In this document: positions 36,259-45,831 of the stretch, one piece after another | Layout: each line of letters opens with the position of its first letter | Position numbering within the stretch: position 1 is the stretch's first letter | Source of the DNA: BJGV01 sp964194745 | GTDB lineage: Bacteria; Pseudomonadota; Gammaproteobacteria; Burkholderiales; Nitrosomonadaceae | DNA: 64,000 bases | NCBI GenBank assembly: GCA_965248035.1 | Contig: OZ252054.1 | Location: forward strand, 1,674,001-1,738,000 | Direction: 5' to 3' | Translations under genes and position numbers: made by a program | The notes under the pieces: generated by a model | What the model was told of the DNA's origin: nothing | The model's input: only the letters and a program-made list of their open reading frames with translations | The model's database searches: none

Positions 36259-37704
36259 ATGAATTTTCTGCTGCCTAATTTAGCTCCTGCCTATCCAGAG
36301 ATATTTCTTCTGGTAATGGTGTGCGTGTTGTTGCTGGCTGATCTTATGGTAGGAGAGAAGATGCACTATGTCACTTATCTGTTGGCACAGATTACGCTAT
36401 TCGGTTGTGCCTTAATTACTTTTACTACTTCCGTTCCTGATGTGATCCACACCTTCTCCGGTATGTTTGTAGATGATGCTTTGGCCGATGTACTAAAGCT
36501 GATGGTATATATGACAGTGTCGATGTTTCTTGTGTATTCACATAAATATCTTGCCATGCGTGGCATCTTCAGTGGTGAGTTCTTCAGCTTGGTTTTGTTT
36601 GCTACGCTAGGAATGATGGTAATGATCTCGGCCAGTAATTTTCTGACCCTTTACCTGGGATTGGAACTCCTGTCACTGTCACTCTATGCCATGGTAGCTT
36701 TGCGTCGTGATTCAGTAGTTGCTACCGAGGCGGCGATGAAATTCTTCGTACTAGGGGCGCTAGCTTCCGGTTTTCTGCTGTATGGTATGTCGCTAGTTTA
36801 CGGTGTTACTGGCGCTCTAGATATTACTCGCGTTACTGAAGTGATTCAGAGTGGTGTTGTTAATCCTACCGTGCTTGTGGTGGGGTTAGTGTTTATTATT
36901 GCTGGCATTAGCTTCAAGCTAAGCGTCGCACCGTTTCACATGTGGGTCCCGGATGTTTATCAGGGCGCACCTACAGCAGTGGTGTTGTTTATTGGCTCGG
37001 CACCTAAACTGGCCGCCTTTGGCTTCGTCATGCGTCTACTGGTAGAAGGAATGGGGGGAATGGTGGCCGATTGGCAAGGGATGCTCATCATTCTGGCGGT
37101 ACTGTCAATGGTGGTCGGTAATCTCGCCGCTATAGCCCAAACAAATATTAAACGCATGCTGGCATATTCCACTATCTCTCACATGGGTTTTATGTTGCTT
37201 GGCATTATCAGCGCAGATGGGAATGGCTACAGCTCCTCAATGTTTTATATTGTGGTTTACGTGATAATGACCCTGGGTACATTCGGTATGCTCATGTTGT
37301 TATCGAATGAGGAATTTGAGGCCGAGAGGCTTGATGACTTCAAAGGGCTTAACCGACGTAATCCTTGGTATGCGTTCATTACTTTGCTATTGATGTTCTC
37401 GCTGGCGGGTATTCCACCCACGGTCGGGTTTTACGCCAAGCTATCGGTGTTACAGGCAGTTCTCGGTGCAGGTTATGTATGGTTGGCTGTGGTAGCGGTG
37501 TTGTTTTCACTAGTTGGTGCGTTCTACTACTTGCGCATCGTCAAGCTAATGTATTTCGATGAGCCTGAAAGGGATACCCCAATTTCACCGCATGGCGACG
37601 TTCAGTTGCTTATAAGCGCAAACGGTCTAGCAGTGCTTGGTTTCGGTATTTTCCCCCAGACACTAATGACACTGTGTGTTTACGCCATCCAGCAGCCAAT
37701 ATAG
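36259..37704 (+). CDS. nuoN: NADH-quinone oxidoreductase subunit N
   Basis: The third antiporter-like subunit, nearest the quinone module. It has 481 residues and about fourteen membrane helices. Conserved parts include FLTLYLGLELLSLSLYAMVA and FKLSVAPFHMWVPDVYQGAPT. The ATG at 36259 follows AAGGATGA. A TTG one codon upstream is less likely. It is the last gene of the nuo operon and is followed by 228 bp holding a hairpin and the htpG promoter. Confidence 0.97.
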   Translation: MNFLLPNLAPAYPEIFLLVMVCVLLLADLMVGEKMHYVTYLLAQITLFGCALITFTTSVPDVIHTFSGMFVDDALADVLKLMVYMTVSMFLVYSHKYLAMRGIFSGEFFSLVLFATLGMMVMISASNFLTLYLGLELLSLSLYAMVALRRDSVVATEAAMKFFVLGALASGFLLYGMSLVYGVTGALDITRVTEVIQSGVVNPTVLVVGLVFIIAGISFKLSVAPFHMWVPDVYQGAPTAVVLFIGSAPKLAAFGFVMRLLVEGMGGMVADWQGMLIILAVLSMVVGNLAAIAQTNIKRMLAYSTISHMGFMLLGIISADGNGYSSSMFYIVVYVIMTLGTFGMLMLLSNEEFEAERLDDFKGLNRRNPWYAFITLLLMFSLAGIPPTVGFYAKLSVLQAVLGAGYVWLAVVAVLFSLVGAFYYLRIVKLMYFDEPERDTPISPHGDVQLLISANGLAVLGFGIFPQTLMTLCVYAIQQPI

Positions 37705-37769
37705 ATACAAGTGGTAGTTTCACCACCAAATAGTAAAGAAATAGAGCTTAAGTTTTTGTGGCCGCGATG

Positions 37770-37817
37770 TGATAAGTTGTCCCGGCATTTTCACCGGACA
37801 CTGATTGAGCCTTATCA
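37770..37817. repeat. Nested inverted repeat after nuoN
   Basis: TGATAAG at 37770-37776 pairs with CTTATCA at 37811-37817. Inside it TGTCCCGG and CCGGACA form a second stem with one bulged base. No T-run follows. It may stop or protect the nuo transcript, or be an operator for htpG. Confidence 0.45.
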
Positions 37818-37873
37818 TGGGTTTGCAATATATGCACTGGCTTGCCCATGTGTTTCCTTTTTGTAGCTAACAG

Positions 37874-37901
37874 CTTGAAATTTTCTGATTTGCCCCCATA
37901 A
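37874..37901 (+). promoter_or_regulatory. Heat-shock (sigma-32-type) promoter of htpG
   Basis: CTTGAAA at 37874-37880 is followed after 13 bp by CCCCAT at 37894-37899 and then AA. These match the two boxes recognised by RpoH (CTTGAA and CCCCAT) at the right spacing. The position 32 bp before an Hsp90 gene makes the call strong. Confidence 0.8.
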
Positions 37902-37932
37902 TTTTACTGCATTTTTTCAAGGAGAAAAAACT

Positions 37933-39843
37933 ATGGAAGCCGCAGTTACCAAAGAACATCTAAGTTTTCAAACGGAAGTTAAACAGCTTCTAAAACTAAT
38001 GATTAATTCCTTGTACAGCAACAAGGAAATATTTTTGCGAGAATTAATCTCTAATTCATCTGATGCCGCTGACAAGTTACGTTTTGAGGGGTTAACAGAT
38101 GGCGCGTTGTACGAAACTGATTCAGACCTAAGAATTCGTGTGAGCTATGATGCCAAGGCACATACCATTACTATTTCCGATAATGGTATCGGAATGTCGC
38201 GACAAGAGGTAATCGATCACATTGGCACCATTGCTAAGTCTGGTACCCGAGAATTCTTCAGTACGCTGACTGGTGATCAGACCAAGGATGCACACTTGAT
38301 TGGTGAGTTTGGAGTTGGTTTTTATTCATCTTTCATTGTTGCTGATAAGGTGACGCTTATTACACGTCGCGCTGGATTGACTCCAGAATATGGGATACGC
38401 TGGGAATCCGGGGGCGAGGGGGATTATACGATAGAGACGGTAGAGAAAGCAGATCGCGGTACAGATGTTATTTTACATTTGCGAGAGGGTGAGGATGATT
38501 TGCTCAATGGTTGGAGGTTACGGTCTATCATTCGCAAGTATTCAGACCATATCTCATTACCTATCGTCATAAAAAAAGAGGAATGGTCTCAGGAAAAGAA
38601 CGAAAACATAATTACCGACGTAGACGAGACCATCAATCAGGCAAGCGCGTTGTGGGCACGACCAAAAAACGAGATCACTTTAGATCAATATGAGGAATTC
38701 TACAAGCATGTAGCACATGATCCTGAGCCACCATTAGCCCATGTTCATACAAAAGTAGAAGGGAAGCACGAATACACTCAATTGCTTTATATCCCGTCGC
38801 ACGCGCCGTTTGATATGTTTGATAGGGAGCATCGACATGGAATAAAGCTTTATGTGCAACGTATATTTATTATGGATGACGCAGAGCAGCTATTACCAAA
38901 TTATCTGCGTTTTGTACGAGGTGTAATTGATTCAAATGATCTTCCGCTGAATGTTTCACGCGAGATATTACAGGAATCTAAAGACATCGAGTCAATACGC
39001 TCTGGTTCTGTGAAGAAAGTGCTGGGACTACTCAATGACCTATCACAAGGCGAGCAAGAGAATAACAAAGAGAAATACAAAACTTTCTGGAAGGAATTTG
39101 GACAGGTTCTTAAGGAGGGTGTGGGAGAAGACTATGCAAACCGAGAACGCATTGCAAAGCTATTACGTTTTGTTTCTACTCATACTGATAGTGATGAGCA
39201 AATTGTGTCATTGAGTGATTACATAGGGCGCATGAAAGAGGGACAGGAGAAAATTTATTACGTTACTGCCGATAGTCTAAAGGCGGCTAGGAGTAGTCCA
39301 CACTTGGAGGTTTTTCACAAGAAAGGCATCGAAGTGATACTGTTGTTTGAGCGTGTGGACGAGTGGCTTGCTTCAAATCTGACAGAGTTTGAGGGTAAGT
39401 CGCTACAGTCAATAGCAAAAGGTAATCTTGATCTAGGTAATCTTGAAAATGAGGAAGAGAAAAAGGAGCAGGAAAAAGAAGCGAATGAATACAAAGATCT
39501 CACCGATAAAATTAAAGGTATTCTTGACGCACAAGTAAAGGATGTACGTATCACTTTGCGTCTGACTGAATCTCCAGCCTGTCTAGTGGCAGAGAGTCAC
39601 GATATGGGTGGCAATTTGGAGCGCTTGCTGAAATCAGCAGGGCAGAAAGTTAATCATACTAAGCCAATACTTGAAATTAACCCTCATCATCCAATGGTGC
39701 AAAGGTTGAAATACGAAGAGACGCGTTTTGCTGATTGGAGCCACATTTTGTTTGACCAAGCGTTACTTGCTGAGGGTGGCCAATTGGAAGATCCGGCTGG
39801 ATTCGTCAAAAGACTTAATGAGTTGCTGCTGCAGACGGTTTAG
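37933..39843 (+). CDS. htpG: Molecular chaperone HtpG (Hsp90)
   Basis: A cytoplasmic ATP-dependent chaperone. The 636-residue protein has the N-terminal GHKL ATPase with LISNSSDAADKLRF, DNGIGM (residues 96-101) and GEFGVGFYSS. The middle domain contains the NVSREILQES segment with the catalytic Arg nearby, and the dimerisation domain ends in LNELLLQTV. The ATG at 37933 follows AAGGAG. The promoter upstream has the form used by the heat-shock sigma factor. It is probably transcribed alone, since argB follows after 91 bp with its own spacing. Confidence 0.98.
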   Translation: MEAAVTKEHLSFQTEVKQLLKLMINSLYSNKEIFLRELISNSSDAADKLRFEGLTDGALYETDSDLRIRVSYDAKAHTITISDNGIGMSRQEVIDHIGTIAKSGTREFFSTLTGDQTKDAHLIGEFGVGFYSSFIVADKVTLITRRAGLTPEYGIRWESGGEGDYTIETVEKADRGTDVILHLREGEDDLLNGWRLRSIIRKYSDHISLPIVIKKEEWSQEKNENIITDVDETINQASALWARPKNEITLDQYEEFYKHVAHDPEPPLAHVHTKVEGKHEYTQLLYIPSHAPFDMFDREHRHGIKLYVQRIFIMDDAEQLLPNYLRFVRGVIDSNDLPLNVSREILQESKDIESIRSGSVKKVLGLLNDLSQGEQENNKEKYKTFWKEFGQVLKEGVGEDYANRERIAKLLRFVSTHTDSDEQIVSLSDYIGRMKEGQEKIYYVTADSLKAARSSPHLEVFHKKGIEVILLFERVDEWLASNLTEFEGKSLQSIAKGNLDLGNLENEEEKKEQEKEANEYKDLTDKIKGILDAQVKDVRITLRLTESPACLVAESHDMGGNLERLLKSAGQKVNHTKPILEINPHHPMVQRLKYEETRFADWSHILFDQALLAEGGQLEDPAGFVKRLNELLLQTV

Positions 39844-39934
39844 ACTGTCAGGGCATTGTGCTGTGAAAGAACGATGAAATATCTTAGATAGCAATTCACA
39901 GTGTAAAATAGCCATAAATTTATTGAGAAGAATC

Positions 39935-40822
39935 ATGCCACTATCTACATTGACCGCAAACGAAAAAGCCATAATACTGGCTGAAGCACTGCCGTATATC
40001 CAGCGTTTTCATGGCAAAACAATCGTTATTAAATATGGCGGCAATGCCATGACAGAGGAAAACTTGAAGCAAAGTTTTGCTCAAGATGTGGTTTTATTGA
40101 AGCTGGTAGGAATGAATCCTGTCATCGTTCATGGCGGTGGACCCCAAATAGACAATATGTTGAAGCGTGTTGGGAAAAAAGGTGAATTTATACAGGGCAT
40201 GCGTGTAACTGATACAGAGACTATGGATGTGGTGGAAATGGTACTAGGGGGATTGGTTAATAAGGATATCGTTAATCTTATCAACCACCATGGTGGTCGT
40301 GCAGTGGGTTTGACAGGCAAAGACGGTTCTTTTATTCGCGCAAAAAAGATGCAGATTCAGAATAGAGAGAATGTAGATGAACGGATCGATATCGGCCAGG
40401 TGGGAGAGATAGAGAGCATTGATCCTGCTCTGATTGCATTGCTGGACACGCGTGATTTCATTCCGGTAATTGCACCCATAGGCGTGGGTAGGGACGGTGA
40501 ATCCTACAATATCAATGCCGATCTAGTCGCAGGGAAGTTAGCAGAAATCCTGAATGCGGAAAAATTGATACTACTTACCAATATACCCGGTGTTCAGGAA
40601 AAAAATGGTAATTTGTTAACTGGATTAACCGCAAAGAAAATAGAAGACTTATTTTCTGATGGAACTATTTATGGTGGCATGCAACCAAAAATTGGATCAG
40701 CTTTGGATGCAGTAAAAAATGGAGTCAAGTCCTGTCACATCATTGATGGACGAGTGGAGCATGCATTATTGTTAGAAGTATTGACGGATGAGGGTGTGGG
40801 AACGCTAATTACAGAGAAGTAG
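39935..40822 (+). CDS. argB: Acetylglutamate kinase
   Basis: Phosphorylates N-acetyl-L-glutamate, the second step of arginine synthesis. The 295-residue protein has the ATP-binding KYGGNAM (about residues 30-36), substrate loop VHGGGPQI near 68, and the conserved NINADLVAGKLA near 190. An N-terminal extension typical of arginine-sensitive kinases (STLTANEKAIILAEALPYI) is present, which suggests feedback inhibition by arginine. The ATG at 39935 is preferred over an upstream TTG. Confidence 0.97.
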   Translation: MPLSTLTANEKAIILAEALPYIQRFHGKTIVIKYGGNAMTEENLKQSFAQDVVLLKLVGMNPVIVHGGGPQIDNMLKRVGKKGEFIQGMRVTDTETMDVVEMVLGGLVNKDIVNLINHHGGRAVGLTGKDGSFIRAKKMQIQNRENVDERIDIGQVGEIESIDPALIALLDTRDFIPVIAPIGVGRDGESYNINADLVAGKLAEILNAEKLILLTNIPGVQEKNGNLLTGLTAKKIEDLFSDGTIYGGMQPKIGSALDAVKNGVKSCHIIDGRVEHALLLEVLTDEGVGTLITEK

Positions 40823-40992
40823 TTTGAACAGTATTCAGATTACGGGATTATAAAGGCATCCTTCACTTGGTTGAAATGTACATGTCAGAAATTAGGCTAA
40901 AGAATAGTAAACTTTGCAGGACGTAGCACGAATGTTGGAGTGCGCGCGCAGAAAAAATCTAAGCTAAGGTTATTCAACAAGTTTGATATTGT

Positions 40993-41022
40993 TAAAATAG
41001 CAATTTACTGGTTTTTTGCTAT
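40993..41022 (-). terminator. Possible terminator of the gpmA-envC-ctpA-moeB run
   Basis: On the minus strand ATAGCAA pairs with TTGCTAT and is followed by TTTTAAC. The stem is only seven base pairs and AT-rich, so the call is weak. It lies about 80 bp past the end of the moeB/thiF gene. Confidence 0.35.
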
Positions 41023-41100
41023 CCAGGAAAAGATGTTCAATAGATTTATAAAAACAGAATCATATTAATCTTCATCAATAAGCTGACCACACCAAAGAAA

Positions 41101-41865
41101 CTAGGTCGTTGGTAGCTTAACACCACCACACACCATGCATGTTGGGTCTTTATTTAATTTGACTGAGCGCCATTCCATAGTTAAGCCATCAAGCAACAGA
41201 AGACGACCGTTTAGCGTTCTTCCTATTCTGAGCAAAATCTTGAGTGCCTCTGAGGCTTGTACGCAACCGATGATTCCTACCAGTGGGGCAAATACACCCA
41301 TTACTGCACAACGCATGTCTTCATTGTTGCCACCTTTTGGAAACAGACAGTGATAACAGGGGCTGTTAACGTCGCTTAAATTGAATACGGCCACTTGCCC
41401 GTCGAAGCGGATGACAGCACCGGATACAAGTGGTTTTTTGTGAGTTACACAGGCTTGGTTTATTGCATGGCGGGTAGCGAAATTGTCACTCGCATCTATT
41501 ACCACATCAGCTTCTGTTACCAATTGCAACAGTCTTTCCTCATCAACATACTCCTGAAGTGTAACTACATTTACTTCAGGATTGATTTCTGCAATCGATT
41601 GCATCGCAGAGCGAACTTTTGATATGCCAATAGTCTTATTGCTGTGAATAATCTGTCTCTGAAGATTAGTTAGGTCAACATTGTCGTTATCACAAATGAT
41701 AAGTTTGCCAATTCCACTGGCAGCAAGATACATTGCAACTGGCGAACCTAGCCCACCCAAGCCGATAATGAGCGCACGAGACTCGATCAGTCTTTCTTGC
41801 CCATGTATGCCGATTTGCTGCAACAGAATGTGGCGACTGTAGCGTAGTAACTGATCGTCGTTCAT
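41101..41865 (-). CDS. moeB: ThiF/MoeB/HesA family adenylyltransferase
   Basis: An E1-like enzyme that adenylates the C-terminus of a small sulfur carrier (MoaD for molybdopterin, or ThiS for thiamine). It has 254 residues. The nucleotide-binding GLGGLGSPVAMYLA is at 35-48, followed by the DLTNLQRQ segment. Zinc-binding Cys pairs are visible in CYHCLF and CMVCGG. The conserved catalytic-type Cys is in RCAVMGVFAPLVG. Sequence alone does not separate MoeB from ThiF, so the symbol is tentative. It is last in the minus-strand run gpmA-envC-ctpA, a common order in betaproteobacteria. Confidence 0.88.
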   Translation of the reverse strand: MNDDQLLRYSRHILLQQIGIHGQERLIESRALIIGLGGLGSPVAMYLAASGIGKLIICDNDNVDLTNLQRQIIHSNKTIGISKVRSAMQSIAEINPEVNVVTLQEYVDEERLLQLVTEADVVIDASDNFATRHAINQACVTHKKPLVSGAVIRFDGQVAVFNLSDVNSPCYHCLFPKGGNNEDMRCAVMGVFAPLVGIIGCVQASEALKILLRIGRTLNGRLLLLDGLTMEWRSVKLNKDPTCMVCGGVKLPTT

Positions 41866-41903
41866 AACTTACGACGTAATTATTTTTTCAGTTTTCTGCA
41901 CTC

Positions 41904-43334
41904 TTAATTGCTAATTTTCGCAGATTTATTTTCTGGTATTGTAATACCTTTAAAATGATTCATTGCTTGTTTTAGTAATAAGTCATTACTAGAGCCAAGA
42001 ACTATTGGCGCTTCAATTTGTTTGTTTTTGTTGTCATTACTATTTGACTTGGGTATCTCAGTTTCCTGATTTAACATTATTTTCGCTGCCTCGATTGCTT
42101 TGTTCTCCTCGTCTTGTCCATTAGACAGATGACCGTCTAGATCTGCTTCACGTAAACGCCCAGATTCGTCCCTTGCTGATTCGTCGATAATGTCTGGTGT
42201 GATCCCCTTAGCCTGGATGGATTGTCCATTAGGCGTGTAGTAGCGTGCAGTGGTGAGCTTGATAGCAGTACTGTTACCTAATGGCAGTATAGTTTGTACT
42301 GAACCCTTGCCAAAGGTCTGGGTGCCCATTACTACGGAGCGATTATGATCCTGCAATGCGCCCGCAACGATCTCTGAAGCTGAAGCAGATCCACCATTTA
42401 CCAGTGTCACCATGGGCACAGTCTTGATTTCAGGCGGCAACTCTTTCAAATAATCTCCTTTGATATTACGAAGATAGAATTCAGGGCTGGCCCTGAGTTT
42501 CATCTTGGCATCATGGGTACGTCCGTTGGTATAAACCACAAGCGAGTTGACCGGCAGGAAGGCGGCAGACACTGCTACAGCGCCGTTAAGCAACCCACCT
42601 GGGTCATTTCGCAGATCTAGTATTAGTCCTTTCATAGGTATCGGGCTTTCTTTGAACAATTTATCTATTGCCTTAGCTAGATTCTCCCCTGTTTGTTCCT
42701 GAAACTGCGTTATACGTATGTACGCATAGCCAGGCTCAATCAACTTTGATTTAACGCTTTGGATCTTGATAATGGCACGTACTATAGTAAATGTAATTGG
42801 TTTGGGTTCTCCTTTACGTAGCACGCTGATAGTGATGGAAGTATTAGGTTTGCCGCGCATAATTTTTATAGCATCGCTAAGCGTCATACCTTTGACTGCT
42901 GTATTGTTCAGTTTGATGATGAGGTCGCCAGATCTCATGCCGGCGTGAAATGCAGGTGTATCCTCTATTGGTGAAATTACTTTGACAAAGCCATTTTCCA
43001 TGCTTACTTCAATGCCCAGCCCACCGAATTCTCCCTGAGTACCAATTTGTAACTCGCGATAGGCATCTACGTCCAAATATGCGGAATGGGGATCAAGTCC
43101 AGTCAGCATACCATTGATGGCCTCAGTAATTAACTTTCCGTCTTCGACTTGTTCAACGTAATTCATTTTAATGCGACCGAATACTTCGGTAAATGCACGT
43201 AACTCTTCAACCGGAAGAGGGAGCGTAATTCTCTTGGTTTCTTTGTCAGCCACAGCGGAAAAATTAAGGCTGAGCATTACACCTGCAACCGCACCGATTA
43301 GAAGCAGGCCAAATTTTTGAAGTTTGTTACGCAT
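41904..43334 (-). CDS. ctpA: Carboxy-terminal processing protease (S41 family)
   Basis: A periplasmic serine protease that trims or degrades envelope proteins. It has 476 residues. The signal anchor is at about 7-27. A PDZ domain with GGLGIEVSMENGF and DTPAFHAGMRSGD spans about 95-170. The Ser-Lys dyad is in GGSASASEIVAG (near 320) and TFGKGSVQ (near 345). A low-complexity Asn/Lys/Glu-rich tail follows. It is 38 bp downstream of envC, whose product may act in the same cell-wall hydrolase pathway. Confidence 0.95.
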   Translation of the reverse strand: MRNKLQKFGLLLIGAVAGVMLSLNFSAVADKETKRITLPLPVEELRAFTEVFGRIKMNYVEQVEDGKLITEAINGMLTGLDPHSAYLDVDAYRELQIGTQGEFGGLGIEVSMENGFVKVISPIEDTPAFHAGMRSGDLIIKLNNTAVKGMTLSDAIKIMRGKPNTSITISVLRKGEPKPITFTIVRAIIKIQSVKSKLIEPGYAYIRITQFQEQTGENLAKAIDKLFKESPIPMKGLILDLRNDPGGLLNGAVAVSAAFLPVNSLVVYTNGRTHDAKMKLRASPEFYLRNIKGDYLKELPPEIKTVPMVTLVNGGSASASEIVAGALQDHNRSVVMGTQTFGKGSVQTILPLGNSTAIKLTTARYYTPNGQSIQAKGITPDIIDESARDESGRLREADLDGHLSNGQDEENKAIEAAKIMLNQETEIPKSNSNDNKNKQIEAPIVLGSSNDLLLKQAMNHFKGITIPENKSAKISN

Positions 43335-43372
43335 TGCAGTTTCTCCAAGCTTGTCAGTTATGATGGTGTTGT

Positions 43373-44620
43373 TTACTTTAATTTAACCCATTTTAATGGG
43401 TCAAATGGTTTGCCTTTATGGCGCAGTTCAAAGTATAAACCGGAATCCGGGTTACCACCGCTGTTTCCTACAGTTGCAATGGTATCACCACCATGTATTG
43501 TATCACCTACCTTCTTGGCAAGAATGTGATTATTACCATAAAGACTCATATATCCGTCACCATGGTCCACAATCAGCATGTTGCCAAATCCTCGTAGCCA
43601 GTCCGCGAATACTACCTGCCCATAAGCAATGGCTTTCACATTCTTGCCGATAGTTGAACGGATGAATAGACCCTTCCAGGTAATCCCTCCATTGGAGCGT
43701 GGACCACCAAAACGATTAGCGATTTCCCCGCGTATTGGCAAACTTAAGAGTCCTTTTAGCGACGAAAATTCTTTTCTATCCACCAGTGCATCAGGCAAAC
43801 TATTGCTTCTTAATGTTGTAGGCCGATCTTTGTGCGAGCGTAGTTTGCGCTTACCAATTTTTTCTACTAGGCGCGAGAGGCGTTTTTCATCACGCTTAAG
43901 TTTGCTAATTTTACGCCGTCCCTGATCAACTTCTTTGGAAATACTCGTGAGTAGTTCTTTGTACTTAATTTCTTCTTGTTCCAGAAGCTGCTTTTGCCCG
44001 TCTTGTTTTGCCTGAATTAAAGTAATCTCTGTGGTTTTCTCGTTACTTTCATGAGCAATTGCTCGAAGTTTCTCAAGGTTAACGCGCAAAGTATTGATGT
44101 TTTTTGCGCGTGCGCGGGAGAGATAAACGTAGTAATACATTTCACGTGCAAGCTGGCTGGGGTTCTGTTGATTGAGTAGCAATCTAAAGTATTCATGTTT
44201 TCCACCAATGTATTGCTGATAGAGTAGCTTGCTAAGATATGTCTGTTGCGCAAGAATTTTATTCTTGATCAGGTCAAGTTTCTTTTGTAACTGATAGAGC
44301 TTGTTCTGTACTTCGTATTGTTCGTGTGTAAGCTCAGCCAGCTCGCGACTAATTTTACTGATAGCCTGTTCTGTTTCACGCAGAGAATCTGATACTTCTG
44401 ATTTTGATTCTTCCTTATTTTCAAGATCCTTTTGAAGGGATTCAATATGTTCACGCAGCTGACCCAAGTTTTTTTTACTGGCCTCAGGAGCAGCGTAGAG
44501 TGCATGTGATAGCAACAGAATACAGAGAAAGACGAGCCTAAGAAATGTGTTCAACCACATATTAGCGAAAATTAATATGGCGGATTTCAATCGTGCCTTT
44601 ACGTGGAAAGAGCCATGCAC
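43373..44620 (-). CDS. envC: Murein hydrolase activator EnvC (degenerate LytM)
   Basis: An envelope protein that activates amidases during cell separation. It has 415 residues: a signal sequence, a long coiled coil (about 50-260) rich in Glu, Lys and Gln, and a C-terminal LytM/M23 domain. The zinc-binding HxxxD of active peptidases is replaced by TWKGLFIRS, and the terminal HxH by LRHKGK, so the domain is probably non-catalytic, as in EnvC. The frame starts at ATG 44620. A start at the internal ATG 44560 (MWLNTFLRLVFLC) would place the signal sequence at the N-terminus and is quite possible. Neighbours gpmA and ctpA run in the same direction. Confidence 0.9.
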   Translation of the reverse strand: MHGSFHVKARLKSAILIFANMWLNTFLRLVFLCILLLSHALYAAPEASKKNLGQLREHIESLQKDLENKEESKSEVSDSLRETEQAISKISRELAELTHEQYEVQNKLYQLQKKLDLIKNKILAQQTYLSKLLYQQYIGGKHEYFRLLLNQQNPSQLAREMYYYVYLSRARAKNINTLRVNLEKLRAIAHESNEKTTEITLIQAKQDGQKQLLEQEEIKYKELLTSISKEVDQGRRKISKLKRDEKRLSRLVEKIGKRKLRSHKDRPTTLRSNSLPDALVDRKEFSSLKGLLSLPIRGEIANRFGGPRSNGGITWKGLFIRSTIGKNVKAIAYGQVVFADWLRGFGNMLIVDHGDGYMSLYGNNHILAKKVGDTIHGGDTIATVGNSGGNPDSGLYFELRHKGKPFDPLKWVKLK

Positions 44621-44648
44621 CTACATGAAAATATAAATTTATTTTGGT

Positions 44649-44679
44649 GGATGGGCTGAACTACTAAGATACCCCATCC
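44649..44679. repeat. 7-bp inverted repeat between gpmA and envC
   Basis: GGATGGG pairs exactly with CCCATCC across a 17-nt loop. There is no T-run, so a terminator is unlikely. Confidence 0.35.
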
Positions 44680-44706
44680 TCACATAGTTGTATGTATGCA
44701 AATAGC

Positions 44707-45462
44707 TTATGGATTAGACAGTATCTTGCCCTGATTTGCTACAGCTTGCATGGCTTTTTCAATCTCTGCTTGATCGCCCAAGTAATAATGCTGAATAGGC
44801 TTCAAATTATCGTCAAGCTCATAGACTAGTGGAATTCCGGTGGGAATATTAAGTTCCAGAACGTCTTGATTGGAGATATTATCAAGGTGTTTAATAAGCG
44901 CTCGTAGCGAATTGCCATGGGCAGCTATGATGACACGTCGTCCGGATTGTACCATAGGAACGATGGTCTCGCTCCAGTAAGGGAGGAATCTTTCAACCGT
45001 GTCCTTAAGGCATTCGGTCAGAGGAATGTTTCGCTTAGTTAAATTCTGGTAGCGTGGATCAAGTCCAGGATAGCGAGTGTCATCGAGAGTTAAAGCGGGT
45101 GGCTGAGTGTCATAGCTACGCCGCCAAATCAAGATTTGTTTTTCTCCATATTTGGCTGCAGTTTCAGCCTTATTCAAACCTTGTAGTGCTCCATAATGCC
45201 GCTCGTTAAGTCGCCATGAATGATTGATAGGAATCCACATTTGATCCATTTCGTCCAGTGTGATCCACAGTGTGCGAATGGCGCGTTTTAATACTGAAGT
45301 AAAGGCAAAATCGAATACGAAACGTTCTTTCTGTAACAATCGGCCACAATTCCTAGCTTCTTCCAAACCTTTTGTCGACAAATCCACGTCTGTCCAACCA
45401 GTAAAGCGATTTTCTTTATTAAAAACACTTTCCCCATGTCGCAGGAGAACAATTTTTTTCAT
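44707..45462 (-). CDS. gpmA: 2,3-bisphosphoglycerate-dependent phosphoglycerate mutase
   Basis: Interconverts 3- and 2-phosphoglycerate in central carbon metabolism. The 251-residue protein begins MKKIVLLRHGESVFN, with the phosphohistidine in LRHGES. The second active-site His is in IAAHGNSLRALIKHLD. The conserved LNERHYGALQGLNK is near residue 86. It is first in the minus-strand run gpmA-envC-ctpA-moeB, an order repeatedly seen in betaproteobacteria. The ATG at 45462 gives the standard N-terminus. Confidence 0.97.
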   Translation of the reverse strand: MKKIVLLRHGESVFNKENRFTGWTDVDLSTKGLEEARNCGRLLQKERFVFDFAFTSVLKRAIRTLWITLDEMDQMWIPINHSWRLNERHYGALQGLNKAETAAKYGEKQILIWRRSYDTQPPALTLDDTRYPGLDPRYQNLTKRNIPLTECLKDTVERFLPYWSETIVPMVQSGRRVIIAAHGNSLRALIKHLDNISNQDVLELNIPTGIPLVYELDDNLKPIQHYYLGDQAEIEKAMQAVANQGKILSNP

Positions 45463-45831
45463 GTTTGCCTTTATAAAAAGGATGAGATTTTCTGTAGAGT
45501 AACTTGAATTACCATGATATTTTAGTATATTTTAACGAACACTGCGGCATATCAAATAGATAGAGATAATTCGTAAGGTTATTTGTAAATTAGCCAAATG
45601 AAGGAGGATGGCCTGTGACCGCTTTGTTAGTGCTTCGTTTAAGTTAAATGGATTGACTCAGTAGCTCTAAACTTTGAATCCCTTTCAACGCCACGCTAGA
45701 AGTTATTGCAACAAACAGGAAAACGTACAGATCTATCAGCAATTATCCTGGGACTTGGTTTTAGCTTGAACAAGAGAGCCCCAGAGTATTCCAGTCTCTG
45801 ATAAAATCGAATGTTGAGAAAATAAAAGGGT
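45463..45831. other. Gene-free stretch between divergent gpmA and the rhodanese-like gene
   Basis: 369 bp that should hold promoters for both directions. I cannot fix clear boxes. A GGAGG at about 45603 precedes an 18-codon frame starting ATGGCCTGTGACC. It is too short and unsupported to call. Confidence 0.4.

Noticed and set aside
45603..45660. 18-codon frame behind GGAGG upstream of the rhodanese-like gene
   Set aside because: Too short, with no promoter and no relation to the next gene; unlike the leader ORF at 62381.
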